64,000 nt of DNA from CAZNKU01 sp045545235 (GTDB lineage Bacteria > Bacillota > Clostridia > Monoglobales > Firm-18), in NCBI GenBank assembly GCA_045545235.1, contig JAZQAN010000010.1, positions 1 through 64,000 on the forward strand. Direction: 5' to 3'. The notes under the pieces were generated by a model. It worked only from the letters and a program-made list of their open reading frames with translations, did no database searches and had not been told where the DNA came from. The position numbers and the translations under genes are program-made. Positions 52,222 through 60,710 of the stretch are shown here, one piece after another (position 1 is the stretch's first letter; each line of letters starts with the position of its first letter).

Positions 52222-52782
52222 TCAAAAAATAAAATTCGCAAAAATATTATGTCTGTACATTGTATATGCAACAACCGACATATCTATCAATTCTTTACAT
52301 TCGCTCATATCAAAAATTTCAACTACTGCAAGCAAACCATATACAATTATGATACCGATGACAAACCCTGTAATCAACCCCAGAGTTCTGTTAACAAACG
52401 AAATCATCGGAAGCTTTGCAACAAGATTAAGCGATTTTACTAACAAATTTGCAATTATGTAAGTTATAATAACAACTATCAAAAACGACAAAGCATCTAT
52501 AACAACATCAGCCATACCCGATGCCAGTTCTTCACCTGCATCTGCAACAAGCCAAGATATTTCCGCAGGTATAATAGCCTGAGATGTTTCGTTAAAGTTT
52601 TTATTTATGGCTTCACCTATAACTGAATTTTTTACGAATCCGCTTATCACAGGGTTCAAAAATTTTGCAACTGTAATTGCTATAATCCAACATAAAAGCT
52701 TTGATATACTTTTTATAAAACCACGTATATAACCAATAATTGCCGAAATTATAACAATACTGCCAACAATAATGTCTGCCAT
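52222..52782 (-). CDS. CvpA family membrane protein
   Basis: Protein of 186 aa with four hydrophobic helices (about 5-30, 28-45, 85-115, 125-150). IIGYIRGFIKSISKLLCWIIAITVAKFLNPVI resembles the CvpA/colicin V production family. The biochemical role is unknown. It lies between DUF5711 and rho with short gaps. Confidence 0.8.
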   Translation of the reverse strand: MADIIVGSIVIISAIIGYIRGFIKSISKLLCWIIAITVAKFLNPVISGFVKNSVIGEAINKNFNETSQAIIPAEISWLVADAGEELASGMADVVIDALSFLIVVIITYIIANLLVKSLNLVAKLPMISFVNRTLGLITGFVIGIIIVYGLLAVVEIFDMSECKELIDMSVVAYTMYRHNIFANFIF

Positions 52783-52791
52783 AAACTCACC

Positions 52792-53886
52792 TTATATCCT
52801 TATTAACTGAATACAATCATCACACAAAACAAGCACCTTATCATTTCCTGCAAGAGAAATACCTCTAACCTTTTTCTTTATTTCAGTAGTTTCAAGAACC
52901 TTTCCGGAATAATTGATTACAGAAACTGATGATTCCTCGCATACCGCAATATTTCGCTGATTTACATCTATATGAGATACTTTTGTATCTGTAACATACT
53001 CACCCGCTTTACCGCCGCTTTTTGTATAAGTTCTTATTATGGTATTATTTTTTATACCCTTAAGTGCAACCACCGTATTACCGTTTGAATCAATTTTAAA
53101 TGACTGAAGTATGTTGCTTTCAAAAGAAACATTCCACTTTTTTCTTGCTTTTGAGTCAAACATACCCAACCCCGTATCCGAAACAACAACCGCACCTCCG
53201 GATTCTACAAAGCCGACACTTACAGGCATATCTCCCTCAATTTTAGTTCTGCCGATTTCCTTTGCGGCTTTTATATCTACCATAACCACATTTTGTACTA
53301 TAACGCCTGTATCTGTTGATATAGTTACTGCAACAAGACTTTTATTGTCAGGTGCAATATCAACGTCTACTATATATTCATTTCCAATCTTCCAAATATA
53401 CGCAGGTTTTCCGCTGTTATCAAGAACCAACACCTTCGAGTTATATGCAACCTCATCACTTATAAGTACTGCATATCCGTTTTTATTCACCTTTGCGCTT
53501 TTTATAGGCTGGTCACATTCATATGAATATTTTTTATTTATACTGTCATATACGGACAGCTTTTTATCACCTTTATCATAAAGCAAAATCATATTCTCCG
53601 AAATATTATAATGGGGAGAAGCCATATGCATTTCAACGTAATCAGTCTGTTCACCATTAAAATTAAGAAAACGTATTCCCTCATAACTTAACGCGAAAAT
53701 TTTACCATTATATTCATCTATCTGATAATTGGAATCGTTTTCAAAATCATATATGCTTTCTGCAGGATTTTTACTGCACCCGCTAAGGTTGTATAAAAGC
53801 AGAAAAACACAAATTACAAATGCGCATATACCAAAAATTATCCCCATCTTTTTAGTTGCAACACCTTTATTTTCAACTGTTTCCAT
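52792..53886 (-). CDS. DUF5711-like membrane-anchored propeller protein
   Basis: Protein of 364 aa. A cytoplasmic N-terminus with one membrane helix (about 14-34) is followed by a repetitive beta-structure of six or seven units: IFALSYEGIRFLNFNGEQTDYV, MILLYDKGDKKLSVYDSINKKYSYE, KVLVLDNSGKPAYIWKIGNEYI and so on, typical of a propeller. I know this arrangement as DUF5711 in Clostridia. Function unknown. The ATG at 53886 has GAGGTG upstream; the longer frame runs into truA. Confidence 0.75.
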   Translation of the reverse strand: METVENKGVATKKMGIIFGICAFVICVFLLLYNLSGCSKNPAESIYDFENDSNYQIDEYNGKIFALSYEGIRFLNFNGEQTDYVEMHMASPHYNISENMILLYDKGDKKLSVYDSINKKYSYECDQPIKSAKVNKNGYAVLISDEVAYNSKVLVLDNSGKPAYIWKIGNEYIVDVDIAPDNKSLVAVTISTDTGVIVQNVVMVDIKAAKEIGRTKIEGDMPVSVGFVESGGAVVVSDTGLGMFDSKARKKWNVSFESNILQSFKIDSNGNTVVALKGIKNNTIIRTYTKSGGKAGEYVTDTKVSHIDVNQRNIAVCEESSVSVINYSGKVLETTEIKKKVRGISLAGNDKVLVLCDDCIQLIRI

Positions 53887-53896
53887 AAAATTCACC

Positions 53897-54628
53897 TCAG
53901 TATAAAATATCTTTAAGATAAAGCCCCTGAGGTTCCGCTGTAATACCCGCACGTCTGCGGTCACAGCTTTTTATTACCTCCGGAATACTTTCCCAACTTA
54001 TGCGTCCTATTCCGACGTATAACAATGTTCCTGAAATTATACGTACCATATTGTAAAGATATGCATTTGCATTTATTTCAAATTCAATAATATCCTCATA
54101 GCTTCGCACATTAAGATAATTTATGGTACGTACTGTTGTTTTCTGGTTGCTCCCCTGAGTCATAAAACCCGAAAAATCATGAGTCCCCTCAAAAAAGCCA
54201 ACTGCTTTTTTTATATTTTCAACATTTACATTATATGGGAAGTGATAAGCGTAGTTTCTAAGAAAAGGATTTAAAATTTCAGAACAACAGGTTTTATATA
54301 TATATGTTTTAGAATGGGCACTGAACCGCGAATTAAAATCTTCATCTGCTTCCGCAGCACTTTTTACTCTTATATCCCCCGGAAGCTTTGTATTTAAAGC
54401 CAACGGAATCTTATTAGCAGGAATAGATAAATCACTTTTAAAATTACATACATAGTTTATGGCGTGGACGCCTGCATCCGTACGACTGCATCCTGTAACT
54501 TCTGCCTTTTGTTTAAATATTTTTTCTATTGCATTTTCCACAACCTCACATACAGTCACGGCATTATTCTGTTTTTGCCAACCGTGATACGCAGTTCCGT
54601 CGTAGGAAAGACAAAGCTTATAGTTCAA
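53897..54628 (-). CDS. truA: tRNA pseudouridine(38-40) synthase
   Basis: Protein of 243 aa that isomerises uridines at positions 38-40 of tRNA anticodon stems. LSYDGTAYHGWQKQ begins the fold, the catalytic Asp51 is in GCSRTDAGVHA, and YLYNMVRIISGTLLYVGIGRIS and RRAGITAEPQGLYL are the C-terminal motifs. I prefer TTG at 54628, with GAGGTG at suitable spacing, over GTG at 54640. It overlaps or abuts ecfT, a common Firmicute arrangement. Confidence 0.92.
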   Translation of the reverse strand: MNYKLCLSYDGTAYHGWQKQNNAVTVCEVVENAIEKIFKQKAEVTGCSRTDAGVHAINYVCNFKSDLSIPANKIPLALNTKLPGDIRVKSAAEADEDFNSRFSAHSKTYIYKTCCSEILNPFLRNYAYHFPYNVNVENIKKAVGFFEGTHDFSGFMTQGSNQKTTVRTINYLNVRSYEDIIEFEINANAYLYNMVRIISGTLLYVGIGRISWESIPEVIKSCDRRRAGITAEPQGLYLKDILY

Positions 54629-54633
54629 GGTAC

Positions 54634-55440
54634 TCACCACCTCAAAATATTTGTAAAAATTACAACTGCCACAAACAGCAACATAACCATAACCGCAACA
54701 CCATCGCGTACGCCAAGCTTCGGTTCATTCATTTTTGTTCTGTTTTTTCCACCGTGATAACAACGGCATTCCATAGCCATTGCAAGCTCATCGGCACGTC
54801 TGAATGCACTTATAAACAACGGAACAAGTAAAGGTATCAACGCCTTTGCACGTTTAAACACATTTCCGCTTTCAAAATCTGCACCTCTTGCAGTCTGGGC
54901 CTTTGTAATTTTATCGGTTTCCTCTAGTATTGTAGGAATGAATCTTAACGCTATACTCATCATCATCGCAAGCTCGTGTGACGGCAATCCTATTTTGGAA
55001 AAAGGACTCAACAGTCTTTCCATACCATCAGTAAGCTCAATAGGTGAAGTTGTATAAGTAAGCAATGATGTACCCATAACCAAAAAGGTTATGCGAAAAA
55101 TCATATAAATTGCGTTTGCTACACCATCTTTTGTTACAACAATAAATCCCGCATTCCATAAAACCTCGCCGTTTCTTGTAAACAGTATATTAAGTATTGC
55201 AGTAAATACAACAAAAAACAACACAGGTTTAACGGCTTTTAGCATATATCCGAAAGGTATTTTCGAAATTCCAATCATAAATATCGTAAACAAAACAAGT
55301 GCAAGGTAACCATATATGCTGTTTATACAGAAAATAACAATCATAAAAACAACAGCAAGCACAATTTTAATTCTTGCATCCATATTGTGAATATACGACT
55401 CGCCGGGAAAATACTGTCCCAAGGTTATATCCTTAAGCAT
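54634..55440 (-). CDS. ecfT: ECF transporter transmembrane subunit EcfT
   Basis: Protein of 268 aa. GQYFPGESYIHNMDARIKIVLAVVFMIVIF opens the family fold; about five membrane helices follow. The coupling motifs for the ATPases are SIALRFIPTILEETDKITKAQTARGADF and SAFRRADELAMAMECRCY. It forms the shared energy-coupling module that serves several vitamin-binding S subunits encoded elsewhere. It overlaps ecfA by 8 bases. Confidence 0.92.
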   Translation of the reverse strand: MLKDITLGQYFPGESYIHNMDARIKIVLAVVFMIVIFCINSIYGYLALVLFTIFMIGISKIPFGYMLKAVKPVLFFVVFTAILNILFTRNGEVLWNAGFIVVTKDGVANAIYMIFRITFLVMGTSLLTYTTSPIELTDGMERLLSPFSKIGLPSHELAMMMSIALRFIPTILEETDKITKAQTARGADFESGNVFKRAKALIPLLVPLFISAFRRADELAMAMECRCYHGGKNRTKMNEPKLGVRDGVAVMVMLLFVAVVIFTNILRW

Positions 55441-57148
55441 TTACAGCACCTCCGTTCATCTTAACCATATATTCTACCGCACGCTCAACTGTGCATACTT
55501 TCACACCACAAAGTCTATCCATAAGTCGTGTTATCTGCGGTGCGGTAACCCCTATTTTTTCAAGACTTTCATAATCCGAGAAAACTTCTATAGGCGTTCC
55601 GTCTGCAAAAATTTCTCCCTCATTCATAACTACAACACGTTTTGCACACTCTGCAACGTCTTCCATATCGTGAGAAACAAGCACTATGGTAATTCCATAT
55701 TCATCGTGCATCTTTCTTATACGCTTCAAAAGTTTTTTTCTGCCCATAGGGTCAAGACCTGCAGTAGGCTCGTCAAGTACAAGAACTTCAGGCTGCATCG
55801 CAAGAATACCTGCAATTGCCACACGGCGTTTCTGACCACCCGAAAGTTCGAATGGCGATTTTTCAAGCCATTTTTCATCAACCCCTGCTATTTCACAGGC
55901 ATATTTAACTCTTTCTTCCACTTCTTCATTGGTAAGCCCCATATTTTTAGGTCCAAAAGCAATATCAAGCCGTACAGTTTCTTCAAAAAGTTGGTGCTCG
56001 GGGTACTGAAAAACAAGACCAACAGTTGTTCTTATTTCCCTAAGACTTGTATTTTTATCACCAATGTTTTTTCCTTTTACCCATACTTCTCCGCTACTTG
56101 GCTTTGCAAGTGCATTGAACATCTGAAGCATAGTGGATTTACCGCTTCCCGTATGCCCTATAACTGCAAGAAAATCTCCTTTGTTAACATTAAGACTGAT
56201 ATTGTTAACCGCACTTTTCGAAGCCGGAGAATTAGATGCATATTCATAAGAAACATTTTTTAGTTCTATAACAGGTTCAACATTTACGGATTTTTTTTCA
56301 GCATCAAAAGCAACGGTGCCGCATTTTAAAAACGGCTTTATTTCAGCCACAGCCTGTTCTATTGTAAGTATATCATTTTTAATATCAAAACCGCATTTTT
56401 TTAGCCTGTATGCAAATTCGGTAACCTGAGGAACATCGAGTCCTATTTCTTTTATTTTTTCAACATCTGCAAAAACTTTTTCAGGCTTATCATCAATTAT
56501 TATTCTGCCATTATCCATTACAACTACACGGTCAGCAAGAACAGCCTCATCCATATTGTGTGTTATAATCACAACAGTCATATTATTTTCCCTGTTCAGC
56601 CTTTTCAAGGTAGATAAAACCTCTCGTCTGCCTATTGGGTCAAGCATGGCAGTAGGCTCGTCAAGAACTATATACTTAGGCTCCATAGCAAGTATTCCTG
56701 CAATTGCAATTCTTTGCTTCTGCCCCCCAGAAAGCAGATGTGGGGCACGTTTTTTAGCTTTAGACATACCTACAGCCTCCAGAGCAGCATCAACACGACG
56801 ACGTATTTCTGCTGATGGAACACCCATATTTTCAGGAGCAAATGCCACATCTTCTTCTACCACAGTAGCTACAATCTGATTATCGGGATTCTGAAAAACC
56901 ATACCCACAGTCTGCCTTATATCATAAAGCAATTTTTCGTCAGATGTATCCATTTTCTCAACGTAAACCTTTCCCCCTACAGGAAGGTTTATGGCATTAA
57001 AATGCTTCGCCAGGGTCGATTTACCGCTGCCGTTGTGTCCCAGAATAGCCGTAAACCCACCCTTGTGAATTTCAATATTAATATTTTTGAGAATGTTTGA
57101 ATCCGCTTCCCCGTCATAACGAAAAACCAGATTTTCTGCTTTTATCAT
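55433..57148 (-). CDS. ecfA: Fused ECF transporter ATPase (EcfA1-EcfA2)
   Basis: Protein of 571 aa holding two complete ATPases. The first (about 1-270) has Walker A GHNGSGKSTLAKHF, signature LLSGGQKQRIAIAGILAMEP and Walker B YIVLDEPTAMLDP. The second (about 290-571) has GHTGSGKSTMLQMF, ELSGGQKRRVAIAGILAMQP and VLVLDEPTAGLDP. EcfA1 and EcfA2 are usually separate adjacent genes, so this is a fusion. A linker (about 265-295) joins them. It follows the methyltransferase gene without gap. Confidence 0.9.
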   Translation of the reverse strand: MIKAENLVFRYDGEADSNILKNINIEIHKGGFTAILGHNGSGKSTLAKHFNAINLPVGGKVYVEKMDTSDEKLLYDIRQTVGMVFQNPDNQIVATVVEEDVAFAPENMGVPSAEIRRRVDAALEAVGMSKAKKRAPHLLSGGQKQRIAIAGILAMEPKYIVLDEPTAMLDPIGRREVLSTLKRLNRENNMTVVIITHNMDEAVLADRVVVMDNGRIIIDDKPEKVFADVEKIKEIGLDVPQVTEFAYRLKKCGFDIKNDILTIEQAVAEIKPFLKCGTVAFDAEKKSVNVEPVIELKNVSYEYASNSPASKSAVNNISLNVNKGDFLAVIGHTGSGKSTMLQMFNALAKPSSGEVWVKGKNIGDKNTSLREIRTTVGLVFQYPEHQLFEETVRLDIAFGPKNMGLTNEEVEERVKYACEIAGVDEKWLEKSPFELSGGQKRRVAIAGILAMQPEVLVLDEPTAGLDPMGRKKLLKRIRKMHDEYGITIVLVSHDMEDVAECAKRVVVMNEGEIFADGTPIEVFSDYESLEKIGVTAPQITRLMDRLCGVKVCTVERAVEYMVKMNGGAVNA

Positions 57149-58015
57149 TTATTTCATCACCCATCTTGCAGATGAACCGCAAGGTAAAATCAAACCTTTA
57201 TCCTTCATTGGAATACCAATTTCATCAGCAGTAGCTTCACCGCCGAATTTTTTACCAACAGTAAGGGTAAGTACATTTGCCATAGTTGCAGCACTCAACC
57301 CTGTAGTATATGAATTCAAAAGAACAAACAAAGGATTATCACTTAAAACCTCTGCACATTGTTCAACAAAACCAAAAAGCTCTGTTTCGATTTTCCATAC
57401 TTCACCACCCGGACCACGTCCATATGAAGGAGGGTCCATAATAATAGCATCATATTTTCTGCCACGGCGTATTTCACGCTGAACAAATTTCATACAGTCA
57501 TCAACAATATATCGTATTGGTCTGTCTGCAATATTTGTAAGCTGAGCATTGTCTTTTGCGTGCGCAACAATTCCTTTAGAAGCATCAACGTGACAAACCG
57601 ATGCCCCTGCACAGGATGCTGCAACAGTTGCCCCGCCTGTATAGGCAAACAAATTGAGAACATTTATAGGTCTGTTTGCATTTCTTATTAAATTATCCGC
57701 CCACTGCCAGTTAACAAGCTGTTCAGGAAACAAGCCCATATGTTTAAAGTTCATAGGCTTTATTTTAAATTTGTAATTCCCCTGTGAAATTGTCCAGCTT
57801 TCAGGCAAATCCTTAAAAAACTGCCACTGACCGCCACCACTGTTACTGCGGTTGTATCTGCCGTCGGCTTTTTTCCACAATGGGTTGTTGCTTTTACTTC
57901 CCCATACGGCTTGAGGGTCAGGTCTTACAAAAACGTACTTACCCCATCTTTCAAGTCTCTGACCATCTGCTGCGTCTAAAAGTTCATAATCTTTCCAATC
58001 ACTACTGTACCACAT
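57149..58015 (-). CDS. Class I SAM-dependent methyltransferase (RlmI-like)
   Basis: Protein of 288 aa. VLNLFAYTGGATVAASCAGASVCHVDASKGIVAHAKDNAQL is the SAM-binding motif and YDAIIMDPPSYGRGPGGEVWKI the DPPSYG catalytic segment typical of 23S rRNA methyltransferases. It lacks the N-terminal PUA domain of RlmI; instead residues 1-100 (DWKDYELLDAADGQRLERWGKY) form the alternative N-terminal domain seen in short relatives. Target unknown. It is the first gene of the eight-gene run to 50154. Confidence 0.8.
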   Translation of the reverse strand: MWYSSDWKDYELLDAADGQRLERWGKYVFVRPDPQAVWGSKSNNPLWKKADGRYNRSNSGGGQWQFFKDLPESWTISQGNYKFKIKPMNFKHMGLFPEQLVNWQWADNLIRNANRPINVLNLFAYTGGATVAASCAGASVCHVDASKGIVAHAKDNAQLTNIADRPIRYIVDDCMKFVQREIRRGRKYDAIIMDPPSYGRGPGGEVWKIETELFGFVEQCAEVLSDNPLFVLLNSYTTGLSAATMANVLTLTVGKKFGGEATADEIGIPMKDKGLILPCGSSARWVMK

Positions 58016-58052
58016 ATATTAACCCCTAAATATTCAAAATAATTAACAATTT

Positions 58053-58081
58053 ATTATACTATATAAATCAAATTTTTTCAA
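58053..58081 (-). promoter_or_regulatory. Promoter of the methyltransferase-ecf-truA-rho operon
   Basis: Minus strand: -35 TTGAAA (58081-58076), 17-base spacer, -10 TATAAT (58058-58053). Confidence 0.7.
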
Positions 58082-58102
58082 TAGGTATAACATCGCATAA
58101 TT

Positions 58103-58909
58103 CTACAAATATTTTTTAAAATATTCCATACCATTCAGCACATATTCTGAATTTACAGATTCTACTATCATATCCACCACACATATATTCTCATCAAGCT
58201 TTTTAAAGAGATAGTCAAAATCAACAACACCTGTGCCTGCAGGAACCACCTTTTTTTTGCCCTCAGCAATATCAATATCCTTAAGATGAACAAGACGTAT
58301 TTTATCACGGAAATTATCTATATATAAATCAAGAATATCCTGTTGTCTGTCTATATTTTCGGCACTTAACAATCCTACAAAATCCAGAACACAGCACATA
58401 TTAGGCGAATTTATTTCATCAAGAAACTTTCTGAACAAATCTATATTCCATATTGAGTGATGATAGCACACCTCAATTCCTACAGTTACCCCAAACTTTT
58501 CAGCACATTCTGCCATTTTTTTACCGGTTTCCACAACACGTCTGTAATTTTCTGCTGAACGTGTTTCTTCCAGGGTATCACGAACGCCTGTTTCGGTGCA
58601 TATCATATCTGCCCCTACATATTTTGCAAATTCTGTATTTTTCATAAATCTTTCTGCTTCAGAATCCCCATCTGCCGCCATATTTATGTAGCAACCCAAA
58701 GAAGATATATGTATTCCTTCAAGCTTGTTTTTAATGTAATTTCCAAGTGCTGGTGTATAACAATTTTTACCCCAGTCAAATTCTGTTGATATTTTACCGG
58801 GAGTAAGCTGAATGCGATCTATATTATTTGATTTTAAATTAGCCGCAACCTGTTCAAAAGTTTCAGCCTTAAAAGCGTGCCCTGTTGCACCAAGATTTTT
58901 TATTGTCAT
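58103..58909 (-). CDS. Sugar phosphate isomerase/epimerase-like TIM-barrel protein
   Basis: Protein of 268 aa of the xylose-isomerase-like (AP endonuclease 2) superfamily. Metal-ligand candidates are the acids in CTETGV, GIEVCYHHSIWN, CCVLDFVG, RLVHLKDID and VDMIVES. The substrate cannot be inferred. I use the ATG at 58909, 9 bases after GGGGG; an earlier TTG (58918) directly abuts that site. It has its own promoter and is not linked to obvious sugar genes. Confidence 0.8.
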   Translation of the reverse strand: MTIKNLGATGHAFKAETFEQVAANLKSNNIDRIQLTPGKISTEFDWGKNCYTPALGNYIKNKLEGIHISSLGCYINMAADGDSEAERFMKNTEFAKYVGADMICTETGVRDTLEETRSAENYRRVVETGKKMAECAEKFGVTVGIEVCYHHSIWNIDLFRKFLDEINSPNMCCVLDFVGLLSAENIDRQQDILDLYIDNFRDKIRLVHLKDIDIAEGKKKVVPAGTGVVDFDYLFKKLDENICVVDMIVESVNSEYVLNGMEYFKKYL

Positions 58910-58941
58910 ATCATACAACCCCCATAATTTACTTTATAACA

Positions 58942-58970
58942 ATTATATATAAAAATTGTAATAAATGCAA
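58942..58970 (-). promoter_or_regulatory. Promoter of the TIM-barrel isomerase gene
   Basis: Minus strand: -35 TTGCAT (58970-58965), 17-base spacer, -10 TATAAT (58947-58942). Confidence 0.65.
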
Positions 58971-59022
58971 TACAAACACACATAAAATTTAATATTGATT
59001 CTTTTATTTAAGAGGTGTTTTT

Positions 59023-59715
59023 ATGCTGTTTATAATCCGAAAAACTCAAATTTTTCTTTCGTGTGCCATCATATTTATTTTTGTGTTGTCTGTTACCGCA
59101 TATAATTATGCTTCAAACCAACCATCTCCACAAACCAACGCCAACATTCTGGTTGTGGACGCAGGTCATGGCGGTATGGATGGAGGTGCCGTAGGAAATG
59201 AAGGAACACTTGAAAAAGACGTCAATTTAAAAGTTGCAATATATCTAAAAGAAATTGCAGAAAAAAACGGTAAGAAAGTAATACTTACCAGAAATGAGGA
59301 TGTGTCATTACATACAACTAAAAGCAGCAGGGTACGTGATCAGAAAAGGTCTGACCTTGAAAACAGACGGCAAATATTACAAACCAATAATAATGGAATT
59401 TTTGTGAGCATACATATGAATAAATATGACAGCAAAACAGTAAGAGGTTCACAAGTTTTTTATGCCGATAATGACCAAAGCAGAATTCTCGCAAACAAAA
59501 TTCAGGCTGCACTTATAAGCGGACTAGCAGACGGAAACAAAAGAATTGCAAAGCCAGCCCCTTCAAACCTATATATTTTCAAAGGCTGTAATTCAACAGC
59601 CGTAGTTGTGGAATGTGGCTTTTTGTCATGCCCTGAAGAAGAAAAACTGCTTTCTGACACCAATTATCAGAAAAAGCTTGCACAATGCATATACGATGGT
59701 ATTTATAACAAATGA
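59023..59715 (+). CDS. cwlD: N-acetylmuramoyl-L-alanine amidase CwlD-like
   Basis: Protein of 230 aa with one N-terminal membrane helix or signal (about 11-27). The Amidase_3 domain has zinc ligands His49 (VVDAGHGGMDGG), Glu64 (GTLEKDVNLKVA) and His131 (FVSIHMNKYDS), and catalytic Glu197 (VVVECGFLSCPEEE). In spore formers CwlD removes peptides to start muramic-delta-lactam formation in the spore cortex. AGAGGTG precedes the ATG. It faces a SleB-type gene. Confidence 0.87.
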   Translation: MLFIIRKTQIFLSCAIIFIFVLSVTAYNYASNQPSPQTNANILVVDAGHGGMDGGAVGNEGTLEKDVNLKVAIYLKEIAEKNGKKVILTRNEDVSLHTTKSSRVRDQKRSDLENRRQILQTNNNGIFVSIHMNKYDSKTVRGSQVFYADNDQSRILANKIQAALISGLADGNKRIAKPAPSNLYIFKGCNSTAVVVECGFLSCPEEEKLLSDTNYQKKLAQCIYDGIYNK

Positions 59716-59746
59716 GAGGTACAAAGCCCTCTCATTTGTTATAAAT
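59701..59746. terminator. 19-bp perfect palindrome, bidirectional terminator
   Basis: ATTTATAACAAATGAGAGG (59701-59719), loop TACAAAGC, CCTCTCATTTGTTATAAAT (59728-59746). It contains the stop codons of both cwlD (59713-59715) and the SleB-type gene (59739-59741). Confidence 0.75.
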
Positions 59747-60575
59747 AGAAAGAATGATTGTGTATAGTAGTATAATATTTTCTGTTATTTACTATCCAGA
59801 AATTTGTTGCAATTTTTTTGTTCAGAAAGTACAGACAGTCACCTACATAATTTTCGCCGTACACTGCACGTTTTGCCGAATATACACTTTTTAGTGATGG
59901 GTTATTATAAATTGTACCATTTGCAACAGGTTGAAACTGAACACCATAATTGCGATCAAAAATCACACCATATATTGAATTGGGATATTCTTTGCTTTTA
60001 ACACGGTTCAGCACTACATTTGCAACACCGATCTGCCCCTTTACAGGTTCTCCCTGACTTTCTGCATGCACAATTCTTGAAAGCCACAAAACATCATCAT
60101 AAGAATAATTATTTGCCCTGTATTTTACAGGCACATTAACCCCTTCCTTACTTATTTTTACCGCATATAAAATTTGGTCCCATTCCACCTTTGCCTCCGA
60201 ATTTTCTGCAAAAAACCTAAGCGGAATCATTGTCCTGCCATTTTTAATATTTGCTTTTTCAGGCATTTCCTTTTTTTCGCCATTTACATAGGCGTAGCTT
60301 TCTCCAATATAAAATTCAAGCTTACTGTAACCTCTTATTGTCGCCTTTTTAGAAGAATTATCCCACTCTATGTCGGTAACCCCCAAGGCATTACAGATGG
60401 CACGCACAGGAATAAACGTTGTTCCGTCTTTTATATACGGACCCGAGTCTGTACTAATCTCCTTTTCATTAACATAAATACTGATTGGCATACTGTTATT
60501 GGCATACACCGAAATCATAGCCATTATAAATAGCAAAAACACAATACCCATAACAGTAAAAAGTTTTTTTAACAT
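59739..60575 (-). CDS. Cell wall hydrolase, SleB type, with copper amine oxidase-like N-terminal domain
   Basis: Protein of 278 aa. A signal peptide (1-25) is followed by a stalk domain (about 30-140) of the Cu_amine_oxidN1 type: ISIYVNEKEISTDSGPYIKDGTTFIPVRAICNALGVTDIEWDN and MIPLRFFAENSEAKVEWDQ. The C-terminal Hydrolase_2 domain (about 160-278) has the probable catalytic Glu in RIVHAESQGEPVKGQIGVANVVLNRV. SleB is a spore-cortex lytic transglycosylase acting at germination. It converges with cwlD. Confidence 0.87.
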   Translation of the reverse strand: MLKKLFTVMGIVFLLFIMAMISVYANNSMPISIYVNEKEISTDSGPYIKDGTTFIPVRAICNALGVTDIEWDNSSKKATIRGYSKLEFYIGESYAYVNGEKKEMPEKANIKNGRTMIPLRFFAENSEAKVEWDQILYAVKISKEGVNVPVKYRANNYSYDDVLWLSRIVHAESQGEPVKGQIGVANVVLNRVKSKEYPNSIYGVIFDRNYGVQFQPVANGTIYNNPSLKSVYSAKRAVYGENYVGDCLYFLNKKIATNFWIVNNRKYYTTIHNHSFYL

Positions 60576-60665
60576 CTCTTTCTCCTTTCCGTATTAATGT
60601 CAATTACCCCAAAATTATATCACATTATGTAAACCTGTTCAATGTTCAAATACAGGTAATCCCGC

Positions 60666-60702
60666 CAAAAAAAGGATGCAAAAACTTTAGTTTCTGCACC
60701 CT
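60666..60702 (-). terminator. Terminator of clpC
   Basis: Minus strand: GGGTGCAGAAAC pairs with GTTTTTGCATCC (loop TAAA) and is followed by TTTTTTT. Confidence 0.8.
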
Positions 60703-60710
60703 TTTAATTA

